Shown: positions 1 to 8,786, counted from the first letter of the stretch. The stretch: 41,789 nucleotides of DNA from Eubacteriales bacterium (GCA_030527715.1 JAUNAF010000012.1:1-41789), one strand, 5' to 3'. Program-made: numbers and translations. Notes: generated by a model from the letters alone, not told the origin.

Positions 1-63
1 TAGAGGTTGAAAAACCTTGATTTTTCAAGAAAAAACACTTGATTATATGAGGAGGGGAAAACG

Positions 64-639
64 ATGAAGATCTGGATCACCAGACATGGACAGACAAATC
101 TGAACCTGCAGAAGCGTATGCAGGGATTGAGTGATATGCCGTTAAATGCGACAGGAGAGCAGCAGGCAGCTGCAGTGCGGGAGAAGATCGGAGAGGTCCG
201 CTTTGACGCGGTGTATGCCAGCCCATTGATCCGCGCAAGAAAAACCGCATCGATCATCAGCGGCGTTCCTGATGAAAAAATTATTAAGGATAAAAGAATC
301 ATAGAGGCAGATTTCGGAAGATACGAAAAAAGAAATTATTATCTGCTCGGTCCGAGAATGTTTCTGTACTGGCTCTGGCCGGAAGTGATTCCGGCACCGA
401 AAACGGTGGAGACAACAGCATCGATGAGAAAACGAACGACATCTTTTCTGCAGGAACTGGAGAAGAAGCAGTATGAGAATGTCCTGATCGTATGTCACGG
501 CGGAATCATGCGAGTGCTTTCCGGATATCTGGAGGACCGTCCGAATGGACTGAAGTGGCGTCCGAAGCCGAAAAACTGTGAAGTCAGAGTTTATGAGTCA
601 GAAAACGGACAGCATAAGACCCTTGCTTCCTATAAATAG
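64..639 (+). CDS. Histidine phosphatase family protein (phosphoglycerate mutase-like)
   Basis: A 191-residue cytosolic protein of the histidine phosphatase superfamily. The N-terminal TRHGQTNLN motif carries the catalytic RHG histidine (near residue 8), and a second histidine lies in VCHGG near residue 145. An Arg-rich stretch (residues 58-63) follows the conserved ASPLIRA. Members dephosphorylate small phosphorylated metabolites (alpha-ribazole phosphate, phosphoglycerate, sugar phosphates); nothing here fixes the substrate. GGAGGGG at 51-57 sits 6 bases before the ATG. The next gene follows after 17 bases, so the two are probably co-transcribed. The family call is firm and the substrate unknown. 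Confidence 0.93.
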   Translation: MKIWITRHGQTNLNLQKRMQGLSDMPLNATGEQQAAAVREKIGEVRFDAVYASPLIRARKTASIISGVPDEKIIKDKRIIEADFGRYEKRNYYLLGPRMFLYWLWPEVIPAPKTVETTASMRKRTTSFLQELEKKQYENVLIVCHGGIMRVLSGYLEDRPNGLKWRPKPKNCEVRVYESENGQHKTLASYK

Positions 640-656
640 AGACAGGTGAGAAAGTG

Positions 657-1523
657 ATGAAACATAACATCCTGATAGAAACAGAGGTCTGCGATCTTCA
701 GCATCCGGACCTCGCCTTGTTTTTCGGAAGCAGTGAGAGTGCCCTGCTTCATTATTTTGAGCCTGCTCCGGGTGTTTTTATTGCGGAGAGCCCAAATGTC
801 ATTGAACGTGCGCTGTTTGCAGGATATGAACCGATCGCACTGCTGACAGAAGCGCAGGATGCAGGCGCGGTGCGTCTGGCAGAGCAGATGGAGAGCTGGC
901 TGATGCAGCAGAAAAGAGAGCAGCAGATACCGCATTATGTAGTAAAAAAGGAGCAGCTTTCGAAAATCACGGGCTATCCTATGACGCGCGGAGCCCTGTG
1001 TGCGTTTCGAAGAAAGGAACTCTGCTCGATAGAGGAGCTCTGTCGTGATGCGGAAAGAATCGTGGTCCTCGAAGCGGTGATGAATCCGACCAATCTCGGT
1101 GCGATCTTCCGCTCGGCTGCAGCCCTGCATATGGATGCAGTGCTTCTGACACCGGGCAGCAGCGATCCGTTTTACCGCAGAGCAGCGAGAGTCAGTATGG
1201 GAACGGTATTTCAGATTCCATGGACAGCTATGGATGTGAAAAAAGAGAGCTGGCCGGAGGAAGGCATTGCAAAGCTTCACAGCCTCGGATTTAAAACAGT
1301 CAGCATGGCACTGCGCAGAGACTCCGTGGAAATTGACGACAGAACACTGCATTCAGAGAAGAAGCTTGCAATCATCATGGGAACAGAGGCCTTCGGTCTT
1401 TCCGACGAAACACTGGAGAAAAGTGACTATACGGTAAAGATCCCGATGTCACACGGTGTGGATTCGCTGAATGTTGCAGCAGCGAGTGCGATCGCGTTCT
1501 GGGAGCTCGGAAAGAGACTTTAA
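657..1523 (+). CDS. SpoU/TrmH family RNA 2'-O-methyltransferase
   Basis: A 288-residue SAM-dependent RNA ribose methyltransferase of the SPOUT class. The three signature motifs are visible: NLGAIFRSAAAL (motif 1, near residue 145), IMGTEAFGLSDE (motif 2, near 240) and IPMSHGVDSLNVAAA (motif 3, near 262), which build the knotted SAM site. The first ~110 residues match the substrate-binding domain placed before the SpoU core in RlmB-like and TsnR-like enzymes. The target is probably 23S rRNA or tRNA and cannot be read from the sequence. An in-frame GTG at 654 is possible, but AGGTGAG at 644-650 is better spaced for the ATG at 657. Confidence 0.93.
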   Translation: MKHNILIETEVCDLQHPDLALFFGSSESALLHYFEPAPGVFIAESPNVIERALFAGYEPIALLTEAQDAGAVRLAEQMESWLMQQKREQQIPHYVVKKEQLSKITGYPMTRGALCAFRRKELCSIEELCRDAERIVVLEAVMNPTNLGAIFRSAAALHMDAVLLTPGSSDPFYRRAARVSMGTVFQIPWTAMDVKKESWPEEGIAKLHSLGFKTVSMALRRDSVEIDDRTLHSEKKLAIIMGTEAFGLSDETLEKSDYTVKIPMSHGVDSLNVAAASAIAFWELGKRL

Positions 1524-1545
1524 TACTTTTATGTGTAATACTCTC

Positions 1546-1574
1546 TTGATGAAATGCGCCGGATTTGATAAAAT
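1546..1574 (+). promoter_or_regulatory. Sigma-A type promoter for the secreted protein gene
   Basis: TTGATG (1546-1551) and TAAAAT (1569-1574) are separated by 17 bases, and the next gene starts about 54 bases downstream. It is the only promoter-like pair in this intergenic gap. Confidence 0.55.
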
Positions 1575-1627
1575 AGATGATAGAAATCCTGAGATCGAGA
1601 ATTTATAGATGAAGGTGAGGTATGCAT

Positions 1628-2164
1628 ATGAGAAAAAAGATGATCGCACTAGTGATGACCGGTTTATGTACAGCAATGCTTTGCCCCGTGGTGCAGGCTG
1701 CATCGGTGGATGAGCTTGCATCTGTAGTGATCAGTGCCCTTGAAAACAAGGGTATCACGTATGATTACGATAAGGAAAATGAATGGATCGATATGAAATG
1801 GACAATCGACGGGGATCTGGAGGAAACAGATGTCACGATTTTCCTCTACGATGATATGGTCTCTGTTGCTGCAGAGAGTCCGGTGGGCTTTAAGGAGGAT
1901 CAGTTCGAGAAAATGGCGATCTATACGACGCTGCTCAACAATGAGATCTTTTACGGAGAGTTTCGTTTAAACAAAGACCGCGGAAAAATTACTGTCAGAT
2001 CCAGCAATGTGATCGAAAATGTGCTTCCGGGTGAGGCGGAGATCGACACACTGCTCATGATGCCGATCAGATATCTGGAGAAGTACGGAGACGGTATCAC
2101 AGCGATCCGCTATAATGATGCGGACCCATACGAAACTTTTGAGAAAGTAATGAACGCCCAATAA
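1628..2164 (+). CDS. Secreted protein, possibly YbjN-like
   Basis: A 178-residue exported protein of unknown function. An N-terminal signal peptide (MRKK, then a hydrophobic stretch ending in VVQA, residues 1-25) has no lipobox cysteine, so signal peptidase I cleavage is expected. The mature part, with its short alternating strands and the LENKGITYDYD opening, resembles the YbjN/type III secretion chaperone-like fold. That is a judgement by eye and needs a profile search. The ATG at 1622 is only one base after GGTGAGG (1614-1620); the ATG at 1628 is correctly spaced and was chosen. It has its own promoter, and a strong promoter follows directly, so it may be monocistronic. Confidence 0.75.
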   Translation: MRKKMIALVMTGLCTAMLCPVVQAASVDELASVVISALENKGITYDYDKENEWIDMKWTIDGDLEETDVTIFLYDDMVSVAAESPVGFKEDQFEKMAIYTTLLNNEIFYGEFRLNKDRGKITVRSSNVIENVLPGEAEIDTLLMMPIRYLEKYGDGITAIRYNDADPYETFEKVMNAQ

Positions 2165-2171
2165 TATCAGG

Positions 2172-2200
2172 TTGACAGCGTACCATTCTTATAGTATGAT
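2172..2200 (+). promoter_or_regulatory. Strong sigma-A promoter of the amino acid importer operon
   Basis: TTGACA (2172-2177) and TATGAT (2195-2200) are separated by 17 bases, one mismatch from consensus. It lies 58 bases before the start of the binding protein gene. Confidence 0.85.
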
Positions 2201-2258
2201 AAATTTAATGATACATACAAAACCTATATAAATGGTATGCTTAAAAGGAGGACATAAA

Positions 2259-3182
2259 ATGAAAAAGTATGTGAAGTTTGCAGGAGTTGCCCTGACTGCC
2301 GTTCTGGCTATGAGCACAGTTGCTTTTGTTGGTGCTGAGGAAGAGGATACCGGCATTGCTTTAGATAAGACTGCATATGATGAGCTGATCGCTGCAGGCG
2401 ATGTTGCTGATGATGAGACCATCGCATCAAGTACGTGGGCACAGTCTGTTAAGGATGCAGGAGTGCTTCGTGTAGGCGGTACCCGTACCTCCTATCTTTT
2501 CTCTCAGTTAGATGAGACAGATGATGTGACCAGAGGTTTTGATTCCGGTCTGTATGAGCTGCTCGCACGCTACATCACAGGAGATGAGCACAACATCGAG
2601 CTGACACAGGTAGATTCCAGCACTCGTGAGTCCGTACTTGAGAGTGATCAGGTTGATGCAGTATTCGCAACCTACTCTATCACACCGGCTCGTCAGGAAG
2701 TGATTTCTTTTGCAGGTCCGTACTACACCTCTCAGCAGGCGATCCTGATCAAGGCCGGCAATGAGGAAGTGACAGGTCTGGATGATCTTGCAGGCAAGAC
2801 CGTTGCTACACAGTCCGGTTCCACCGGCCCGGATATCCTGGCTGAGTATGCTCCGGAAGCTGAGGTTGAGGAGTTTGCAAATGATATCGAGGCTCGTACC
2901 GCTCTTGAGCAGGGACGTGTAGATGCTTATGTAACAGACTACACACTGCTTCTGAATGCTATGGTTAAGAATCCGGGAACCTATGAGATCGCAGGCGATG
3001 TCTTCGGTCCGGAAGATAACTACGGTATCGGACTTCCGCTGGATTCCGACGGCGTTGCATTTGTAAATGATTTCCTTAAGAAGATCGAGGAGAATGGTAC
3101 CTGGGAGGCACTCTGGAAGGTAACTCTCGGAGATCGTACCGGTATCGAGACAGCACCGGCTGCACCGGCAATCGCTGAATAA
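2259..3182 (+). CDS. Polar amino acid ABC transporter substrate-binding protein
   Basis: A 307-residue family 3 extracellular solute-binding protein for polar amino acids (glutamate, glutamine, aspartate or similar). It has a signal peptide (residues 1-26, ending FVGA), then VLRVGGTRTSYLFSQLD, the motif DDLAGKTVATQSGSTG near residue 185 that forms the ligand cleft, and a second lobe ending near residue 300. AAAGGAGG at 2244-2251 lies 7 bases before the ATG at 2259; an upstream ATG at 2232 has no ribosome binding site. The signal peptide has no lipobox cysteine, which is unusual for a monoderm binding protein. It is first in the importer operon and separated from the permeases by a hairpin terminator. 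Confidence 0.93.
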   Translation: MKKYVKFAGVALTAVLAMSTVAFVGAEEEDTGIALDKTAYDELIAAGDVADDETIASSTWAQSVKDAGVLRVGGTRTSYLFSQLDETDDVTRGFDSGLYELLARYITGDEHNIELTQVDSSTRESVLESDQVDAVFATYSITPARQEVISFAGPYYTSQQAILIKAGNEEVTGLDDLAGKTVATQSGSTGPDILAEYAPEAEVEEFANDIEARTALEQGRVDAYVTDYTLLLNAMVKNPGTYEIAGDVFGPEDNYGIGLPLDSDGVAFVNDFLKKIEENGTWEALWKVTLGDRTGIETAPAAPAIAE

Positions 3183-3211
3183 GTAATTATTGACATCGGT
3201 TTCATTTGAGC

Positions 3212-3245
3212 AGGCTTCGGGAGTGAGACTCCTGAAGCCTTTTTT
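3212..3245 (+). terminator. Intrinsic terminator/attenuator between binding protein and permease genes
   Basis: A 12-base-pair stem (3212-3223 with 3229-3240, one G-U pair) with a TGAGA loop is followed by six T. It lies inside the importer operon; no promoter is evident before the next gene, so partial read-through is likely. This would give excess binding protein over membrane components. Confidence 0.88.
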
Positions 3246-3268
3246 CAGATACTAGGGAGAATTACAAA

Positions 3269-3928
3269 ATGTCTTTAAGTGAACTTCTCTCCGAATTCGG
3301 AGAACAATATCTGCAGGCTATGTTTACGACCTGGAAGCTCACGGTATTGGCTTTTTCCATTGCCTTTGTGCTGGGAATCGTGATCACCGTCATGAGGATC
3401 TCACCGGTAAAACCGCTGAGGATCGTCGGAAATCTCTATGTGCAGATCTTTCGAAATATTCCGGGAGCTGCACTGCTTATTTTTCTGGTATATGCACTGC
3501 CGTATCTTAATGTTGTACTCAGTTATTTCATCGCCGTACTGACGACGGCATCACTGATTCCTGCAGCGTTCTGCTCAGAATATCTGATGGCGGGTATCAA
3601 TACGATCGATGCCGGACAGATCGAGGCAGCACGCTCTCTGGGATTGACGTTTTCCCAGATGGTCCGCCGTGTGGTGATCCCGCAGGCACTCAGGAGCGTG
3701 GTGCTGCAGCTGACGAATCTTATGGTTGCAACGATGCTGACCACGGCGATCGCGTCTCAGGTCCCGCTCAAACCGAGAGATCTGACAGGTCTGGTTGCCT
3801 ATATCAATACCCATGCAGTCGGCGGAATCACAGCATTCTTTATTTCAGCTGCACTTTACTTTGCCACTGCAATCGTGATCGGTCAGGTCGGCAGCTTCAT
3901 AGACAGAAAGGTGAGGATTTTACGATGA
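3269..3928 (+). CDS. Polar amino acid ABC transporter permease, subunit 1
   Basis: A 219-residue membrane permease of the HisM/GlnP type, with about five transmembrane segments. The QIFRNIPGAALLIFLVY segment near residue 60 is typical of the N-terminal half. The EAA loop (IEAARSLGLTFSQMVRRVVIP, near residue 120) contacts the ATPase. It corresponds to GluC in glutamate transporters. ABC importers of this class use two permeases, and the second gene overlaps this one by four bases (ATGA at 3925-3928). Family assignment is firm; amino acid specificity is not. Confidence 0.93.
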   Translation: MSLSELLSEFGEQYLQAMFTTWKLTVLAFSIAFVLGIVITVMRISPVKPLRIVGNLYVQIFRNIPGAALLIFLVYALPYLNVVLSYFIAVLTTASLIPAAFCSEYLMAGINTIDAGQIEAARSLGLTFSQMVRRVVIPQALRSVVLQLTNLMVATMLTTAIASQVPLKPRDLTGLVAYINTHAVGGITAFFISAALYFATAIVIGQVGSFIDRKVRILR

Positions 3929-4773
3929 AGGATAAGCGACTCTCTGCAGTAGATATGTTATATGAGGAGCCGGGACCGAAGGCGAAGCGTGCAACTGCGA
4001 TCGCAACAACGATCTCACTGATCCTGGTGGCTCTGCTGCTGTTTTATGTGATCCGCCTGTTCTACGTGAATGGACAGCTGCAGCCGAAGTTCTGGAGCTT
4101 TTTCACAAAGTGGACGACCTGGAGATTTCTGGGAAAGGGACTGATCGGTACGATCGAGGCAGCGCTGGCGGCAGGAGTACTGACCTTCTGCATCGGATTT
4201 CTGTTCATGGTCGGAAGAATCTGTCCATATCGCGTGATTCGGGCTGTCGCAACAGTTCTGGTAGAATTTACAAGAGGTGTACCGACGCTGCTGTTTATCT
4301 ACTTTTTCTTTCTGGTCATTCCGCAGGCAGGCATCAAGCTCAACACCTTCTGGAGGATTGCACTTCCTGTTGCAATCTCCGCATCGGGTGTCGTTGCTGA
4401 GGTGCTCCGTTCCGGAGTAAATGCGGTGCCGGCAGGACAGAAGGAGGCGGCATTAAGTCTTGGCATGCGTCCGTCCCATGTATTTTTAAAGGTGGTATTT
4501 CCGCAGGCGATCCGATATGTGATCCCGGCACTGATCTCAGAGCTGGTCATTGTGGTGAAGGATACCACATTTGCATATGTAGTAAATTTCCCGGATCTGA
4601 TGCAGAATGCAAAGGTTCTGGTTTCCAACTATGATTCGATGCTGCCGGTCTATCTGGTAGTTGCAGTCATCTATATTCTGATCAACTACACCTTGAATCA
4701 GATCTCAGCTGCAGCAGGAAGACGCAGAGTGCGGGCAGGTGCACCGAAGGTGCAGAATACACAGACGGTATAA
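3925..4773 (+). CDS. Polar amino acid ABC transporter permease, subunit 2
   Basis: A 282-residue membrane permease, partner of the preceding one. An N-terminal cytoplasmic stretch (about 25 residues) leads into a transmembrane helix (ISLILVALLLFYVIRLFYV), then the permease core with FTRGVPTLLFIYFFFLV near residue 115. Its EAA loop is EAALSLGMRPSHVFLKVVFP near residue 175. It matches the GluD-type subunit, which commonly carries an extra N-terminal extension. Start and upstream stop overlap as ATGA, which implies translational coupling. A basic C-terminal tail (RRRVRAGAPK) probably faces the cytoplasm. Confidence 0.93.
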   Translation: MKDKRLSAVDMLYEEPGPKAKRATAIATTISLILVALLLFYVIRLFYVNGQLQPKFWSFFTKWTTWRFLGKGLIGTIEAALAAGVLTFCIGFLFMVGRICPYRVIRAVATVLVEFTRGVPTLLFIYFFFLVIPQAGIKLNTFWRIALPVAISASGVVAEVLRSGVNAVPAGQKEAALSLGMRPSHVFLKVVFPQAIRYVIPALISELVIVVKDTTFAYVVNFPDLMQNAKVLVSNYDSMLPVYLVVAVIYILINYTLNQISAAAGRRRVRAGAPKVQNTQTV

Positions 4774-4788
4774 GGAAGGAAGAAAAAA

Positions 4789-5538
4789 ATGGCTTCAAAG
4801 GAGATCCCTGTAATCGAACTGAAACAGGTAAACAAACATTTTGGAAATCTTCATGTGCTGAAGAATATCAACCTCCAGATCAAAAAGGGCGAGGTCGTCG
4901 TTGTGATCGGACCGTCAGGTTCCGGAAAATCTACCCTCTGCCGTACCATGAACCGGCTGGAGACGATCGACGGAGGAGAGATCCTGATCGATGGAGAAAA
5001 GATCCCGAAAGAGGGAAAAGACCTTGCAAGACTCCGTTCCAAGGTGGGCATGGTGTTCCAGTCATTTAATCTGTTTGATCATATGACGATCCTGGACAAT
5101 GTGACACTCGGACCGAGAGATGTGCACCGCACTTCAAAAGCAGAAGCAGAGAAGGAAGCGATGAAGCTGCTGGCGAGAGTCGGCGTGGATTCTCAGGCAA
5201 AAAAGGTGCCGGCCCAGCTTTCCGGCGGTCAGAAGCAGCGTGTGGCGATCGCGAGAGCACTGGCAATGCATCCGGATGCAATTCTGTTTGATGAGCCGAC
5301 GAGTGCGCTGGATCCGGAGATGATCGGTGAGGTGCTCGCAGTTATGGCAGAGCTTGCAAAGGAAGGGATGACGATGGTCGTTGTCACACATGAGATGAAC
5401 TTCGCAAGACAGGTGGCTGACCGTATCCTGTTTATGGACGGTGGTGAGATCATCGAAGAAAACACGCCGGAGGAATTCTTTACGAATCCGAAAACAGAGC
5501 GTGCAAAAGCATTTTTGAATTCCATTTCAAGAAAATAA
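4789..5538 (+). CDS. Polar amino acid ABC transporter ATP-binding protein
   Basis: A 249-residue ATPase of the GlnQ/HisP/GluA class that drives the two permeases upstream. Walker A is GPSGSGKST (residues 41-49), then the Q-loop [17 protein letters not shown], the signature [17 protein letters not shown] (near 145), Walker [15 protein letters not shown] (near 165) and the H-loop [15 protein letters not shown] (near 200). All catalytic elements are intact and the length is standard. GGAAGGAAG at 4773-4781 serves as the ribosome binding site. No terminator follows, so the next gene is likely in the same transcript. Confidence 0.96.
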   Translation: MASKEIPVIELKQVNKHFGNLHVLKNINLQIKKGEVVVVIGPSGSGKSTLCRTMNRLETIDGGEILIDGEKIPKEGKDLARLRSKVGMVFQSFNLFDHMTILDNVTLGPRDVHRTSKAEAEKEAMKLLARVGVDSQAKKVPAQLSGGQKQRVAIARALAMHPDAILFDEPTSALDPEMIGEVLAVMAELAKEGMTMVVVTHEMNFARQVADRILFMDGGEIIEENTPEEFFTNPKTERAKAFLNSISRK

Positions 5539-5563
5539 GAAAGTGTAATAAAGGGAGTGAGCT

Positions 5564-6325
5564 ATGATGACCGGACAGAAGCTTAGGATTGCAATTCCGG
5601 AAATAGGACAGAATATGCGAAATTATGTTGGAGCGGTGAGTGGTGTCGGCGCAGAACCGATCGTCATCTCTGTGACCGGAGAACAGCTGGAGAATCCGAC
5701 GCATCAGGAATATCTGGATATCCAGGATTTTCGAGTAGAAAACTATGACGGCCTGCTGATTCCGGGAGGAGTCGATATCGAACCGTCACGCTACGGACAG
5801 GAAAATCAGGCATGTATGGATGTGTTTCCGGAGCTGGATGAGCTTCAGCTTCAGGTGCTCGATGCTTTTGTAAAAAAAGGCCTTCCGGTGCTGGGCATCT
5901 GCCGCGGACATCAGCTGATCAATGTCTATTTTGGCGGAACACTGATCCAGCATATCGATACGGCAGCACGTCATGCGAGAAAAATCGAGGATCCTGACAA
6001 GGTGCATCGCAGCTATACGGACAGTGAAAGCTGGCTCGGAAAAATCTATGGGACAGAATTCCCGCATAACAGCGCCCATCACCAGGCAGCAGATCGTCTG
6101 GGTGAAGGACTGGTGGTAGATTCCAGGTGTGTCGACGATGAGGTGATCGAGGCAGTACATCATGAAGTGCTGCCGATCATCTCGGTGCAGTGGCATCCGG
6201 AGAGAATGTGTTTTGCAAATGCAAGAGAAGATACCGTGGATGGAAGTGACGTCTTCCGGTACTTCCTGGAACTGTGCAGAAAACAGCAGACATACCGCAA
6301 GTATGAAGAGGGGGCAATGCTCTAG
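5564..6325 (+). CDS. Peptidase C26 / gamma-glutamyl-gamma-aminobutyrate hydrolase family protein
   Basis: A 253-residue class I glutamine amidotransferase-like hydrolase. The nucleophile lies in LGICRGHQLIN (Cys113), and the catalytic pair in SVQWHPERM (His211, Glu213). The early GLLIPGGVDIEPSRYGQ stretch is typical of PuuD-like peptidase C26 enzymes, which cleave gamma-glutamyl amide bonds. It follows the amino acid importer after 25 bases with GGGAG at 5553-5557, so it may act on an imported gamma-glutamyl compound. That link is inferred from position. The family call is secure. Confidence 0.9.
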   Translation: MMTGQKLRIAIPEIGQNMRNYVGAVSGVGAEPIVISVTGEQLENPTHQEYLDIQDFRVENYDGLLIPGGVDIEPSRYGQENQACMDVFPELDELQLQVLDAFVKKGLPVLGICRGHQLINVYFGGTLIQHIDTAARHARKIEDPDKVHRSYTDSESWLGKIYGTEFPHNSAHHQAADRLGEGLVVDSRCVDDEVIEAVHHEVLPIISVQWHPERMCFANAREDTVDGSDVFRYFLELCRKQQTYRKYEEGAML

Positions 6326-6357
6326 GAAAGATTTCCGCGAAACGATGGCTGTGCAGT

Positions 6358-6385
6358 TTGACAACTGTAAAGAATGGCATATAAT
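6358..6385 (+). promoter_or_regulatory. Consensus sigma-A promoter for alr
   Basis: TTGACA (6358-6363) and TATAAT (6380-6385) are both perfect hexamers, separated by 16 bases. It lies 71 bases before the GTG start of the alanine racemase gene. Confidence 0.85.
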
Positions 6386-6456
6386 GATAATCAGGGTTAG
6401 GACAGCTTTTTATGAGAAAGGCTGCAGCCTGAATAACTGGACGAGGAAGTGTTTTT

Positions 6457-7629
6457 GTGAAATCAACGTTACGTAGAACCTGGGCTGAGATAGATCTGGA
6501 TGCCCTTGAGAATAATTATCGACGATTGAAGGAAAAGACAGGACAGAATACAAAATTTCTGGGTGTGGTAAAGGCAGATGCCTACGGACACGGCTCAGTA
6601 AAGATCGGCCGCAAGCTGGCTGAGCTTGGTGCAGATTATCTGGCTGTCAGCAGCATTGATGAGGCGATGGAACTGCGGGAAAGCGGCATCGAGATGCCGA
6701 TCCTGATCCTGGGTCATACGCCGAAGGAGCAGGTGGCCAATCTGATCGACTACAAGCTGACACAGACGATCACCTGCAAGGCAAAGGCCATGGAATATCA
6801 GGATGCAGCTGCACATCTCGGAAAACAGCTGAAATGCCATATCAAGGTCGATACCGGAATGTCACGTCTTGGCTATCTGGTGGACGATGACTGCTTTGAC
6901 CATGGCGTGGAAGGTATCGCAGAAGCCTGCAGAATGCAGAATCTGGATGTGGAGGGAATCTTTACGCATTTCTCCATGTCAGACGGAGAAACTCAGGAGA
7001 CAAAAGAGTATACCAGACATCAGTTTGATCTGTTTCAGAGAGTTTTTACCGAGGTGGAAAAACGCTGGGGACATACCTTTGCGATCAAACACTGTGCAAA
7101 TACCGGTGCAGTTGCGAGATACCCGGAAACCTATCTGGATATGGTGCGTCCGGGACTGCTGCTCTACGGATATGGCAAGTATGCCGAAGAACTGGGGCTG
7201 CGTCCGGTGATGTCTCTGAAGACGATCGTCAGTACGATCAAGATCTATCAGAAGGGGACTGCGGTCAGCTATGACGGAACTTATATCACAGATAAAGTTA
7301 CCAGAGTCGGCGTGGTACCGATCGGATATGCGGATGGATATCACAGATGCCTGTCGGGCAAATGGAAGGTGCTTACCGCAGACGGTCCGGCGAGACAGAT
7401 CGGACGCATCTGTATGGATATGTGCATGGTCGATCTGACAGACTGTCCGAATGTGGATGTGGATTCAGAAGTCGAGATCTTCGGAAAGCACAATTCGATC
7501 GATGAGATGGCAAGGCTGGCGGACAGTATTCCATATGAGCTGACCTGCTCGATCAGCAAGAGAGTTCCGAGAAAGTATATTCAGGATGGCAGTGTAGTGG
7601 ACGAAGAGCTTCTTCTGCGAAATATGTAA
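6457..7629 (+). CDS. alr: Alanine racemase
   Basis: A 390-residue PLP enzyme that interconverts L- and D-alanine for peptidoglycan. The PLP lysine is Lys39 in VVKADAYGHGS. The second catalytic base is the tyrosine of VSYDGTY (Tyr272), followed by VGVVPIGYADGYHR and RIGRICMDMCMVD. Length and domain order (TIM barrel to about residue 245, then beta domain) are normal. It starts with GTG at 6457, with AGGA about 8 bases upstream. It has its own consensus promoter, and the hydroxy-acid oxidase gene follows 70 bases downstream without an obvious terminator. Confidence 0.96.
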   Translation: MKSTLRRTWAEIDLDALENNYRRLKEKTGQNTKFLGVVKADAYGHGSVKIGRKLAELGADYLAVSSIDEAMELRESGIEMPILILGHTPKEQVANLIDYKLTQTITCKAKAMEYQDAAAHLGKQLKCHIKVDTGMSRLGYLVDDDCFDHGVEGIAEACRMQNLDVEGIFTHFSMSDGETQETKEYTRHQFDLFQRVFTEVEKRWGHTFAIKHCANTGAVARYPETYLDMVRPGLLLYGYGKYAEELGLRPVMSLKTIVSTIKIYQKGTAVSYDGTYITDKVTRVGVVPIGYADGYHRCLSGKWKVLTADGPARQIGRICMDMCMVDLTDCPNVDVDSEVEIFGKHNSIDEMARLADSIPYELTCSISKRVPRKYIQDGSVVDEELLLRNM

Positions 7630-7699
7630 CGAACAGACGCAGCAGAAAAGACAAACCAGCCGCCGACAGGCGAAAACAGAAGAAAGGGAGACATCAAGT

Positions 7700-8722
7700 A
7701 TGACATTCGAAGAAGTATTGGCAAATGCAAAGGACTGTATGGGACCGGTCTGTAAGGCCTGTCCGGTCTGCAACGGCAGGGTCTGTGGAGCAAAGGTGCC
7801 GGGACCTGGCGCAAAGGGTTCAGGTACGGTTGCGATCAAGAATTATGAGGCATGGCAGAAGGTGGATCTTGTGATGGATACCATCTGTGAGAACAAGCCG
7901 GTGGATACGACACTTGAGCTGTTTGGCGAGACCTTCAAGTATCCGATTTTTGCGGCACCGGTCGGTGCGATGAAACTGCATTACGGAGAAAAGTACGATG
8001 ATCTGGAGTATAACAATATTCTGGTTTCCGGCTGTGCGGCAGCAGGGATTGCGGCAGTTACCGGAGACGGAACGAATCCGGCAGTCGTAGAAGGCGCTGC
8101 AAAGGCGATCAAGGCAGCAGGCGGCAAGGGTATCGCAACAGTTAAGCCCTGGGACATTGATACAATGAAAAAGAAAATGGATCTGGTAAAAGATGCCGGT
8201 GCATTTGCACTTGCGATGGATATCGATGCTGCCGGACTTCCGTTTTTGAAGGGACTGACACCGCCGGCGGGCAGCAAGACGACCGAAGAACTCGCAGCGA
8301 TCATCCGTGAGGCAGGCCGTCCGTTTATCATCAAGGGAATCATGTCTGTCAAGGGAGCTTTAAAGGCAAAAGAGGCCGGAGCAGCCGGAATCGTTGTCTC
8401 CAACCACGGCGGACGTGTGCTGGATGGATGTGCAGCGACAGCCTCTGTACTCGAGGAGATCGCTGAGGCAGTCGGAGATTCCATGAAGATCTTTGTAGAC
8501 GGAGGTATTCGCAGCGGTCTTGATATCTTCCGTGCACTCGCTCTTGGAGCAGACGCAGTGCTGATCGGCCGTCCGTATGTGGTAGCAGTCTATGGAGGCG
8601 CGGAGGAAGGTATCCGTGTTTACACAGAGAAGCTCGCTGCAGAGCTTGCAGATGCAATGGCAATGTGCGGAGCACATTCCCTTGACGAGATCACACGCGA
8701 TATGGTAAGCATTGAAAAATAA
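7700..8722 (+). CDS. Alpha-hydroxy-acid oxidizing protein (FMN-dependent)
   Basis: A 340-residue TIM-barrel flavoenzyme of the lactate/glycolate oxidase family. The catalytic histidine is His236 in SNHGGRVLDG, and the FMN phosphate site is FVDGGIRSGLDIF followed by ALGADAVLIGRPYV near residues 275-300. Members oxidise L-2-hydroxy acids; in an anaerobe a dehydrogenase role with another acceptor is likely. Residues 13-29 hold five cysteines spaced C-x4-C-x2-C-x2-C-x4-C, which classical oxidases lack and which could bind metal or an Fe-S cluster. AAAGGGAG at 7683-7690 lies about 9 bases before the ATG. A terminator follows the gene. Confidence 0.9.
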   Translation: MTFEEVLANAKDCMGPVCKACPVCNGRVCGAKVPGPGAKGSGTVAIKNYEAWQKVDLVMDTICENKPVDTTLELFGETFKYPIFAAPVGAMKLHYGEKYDDLEYNNILVSGCAAAGIAAVTGDGTNPAVVEGAAKAIKAAGGKGIATVKPWDIDTMKKKMDLVKDAGAFALAMDIDAAGLPFLKGLTPPAGSKTTEELAAIIREAGRPFIIKGIMSVKGALKAKEAGAAGIVVSNHGGRVLDGCAATASVLEEIAEAVGDSMKIFVDGGIRSGLDIFRALALGADAVLIGRPYVVAVYGGAEEGIRVYTEKLAAELADAMAMCGAHSLDEITRDMVSIEK

Positions 8723-8730
8723 AATTTACA

Positions 8731-8764
8731 GGCATCGGGAAAATCAGAAATCCCGGTGCCTTTT
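8731..8764 (+). terminator. Intrinsic terminator after the hydroxy-acid oxidase gene
   Basis: A 10-base-pair stem (8731-8740 with 8751-8760, one G-U pair) is followed by TTTTGCTTTTCTTTT. It closes the alr transcript. Confidence 0.88.
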
Positions 8765-8786
8765 GCTTTTCTTTTCAGTACGTATA

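Noticed and set aside
10..41. A small CTTGA/TCAAG hairpin near the window start, possibly a terminator on either strand
   Set aside because: Only five base pairs, and the flanking gene to the left is outside the window, so no role can be supported.
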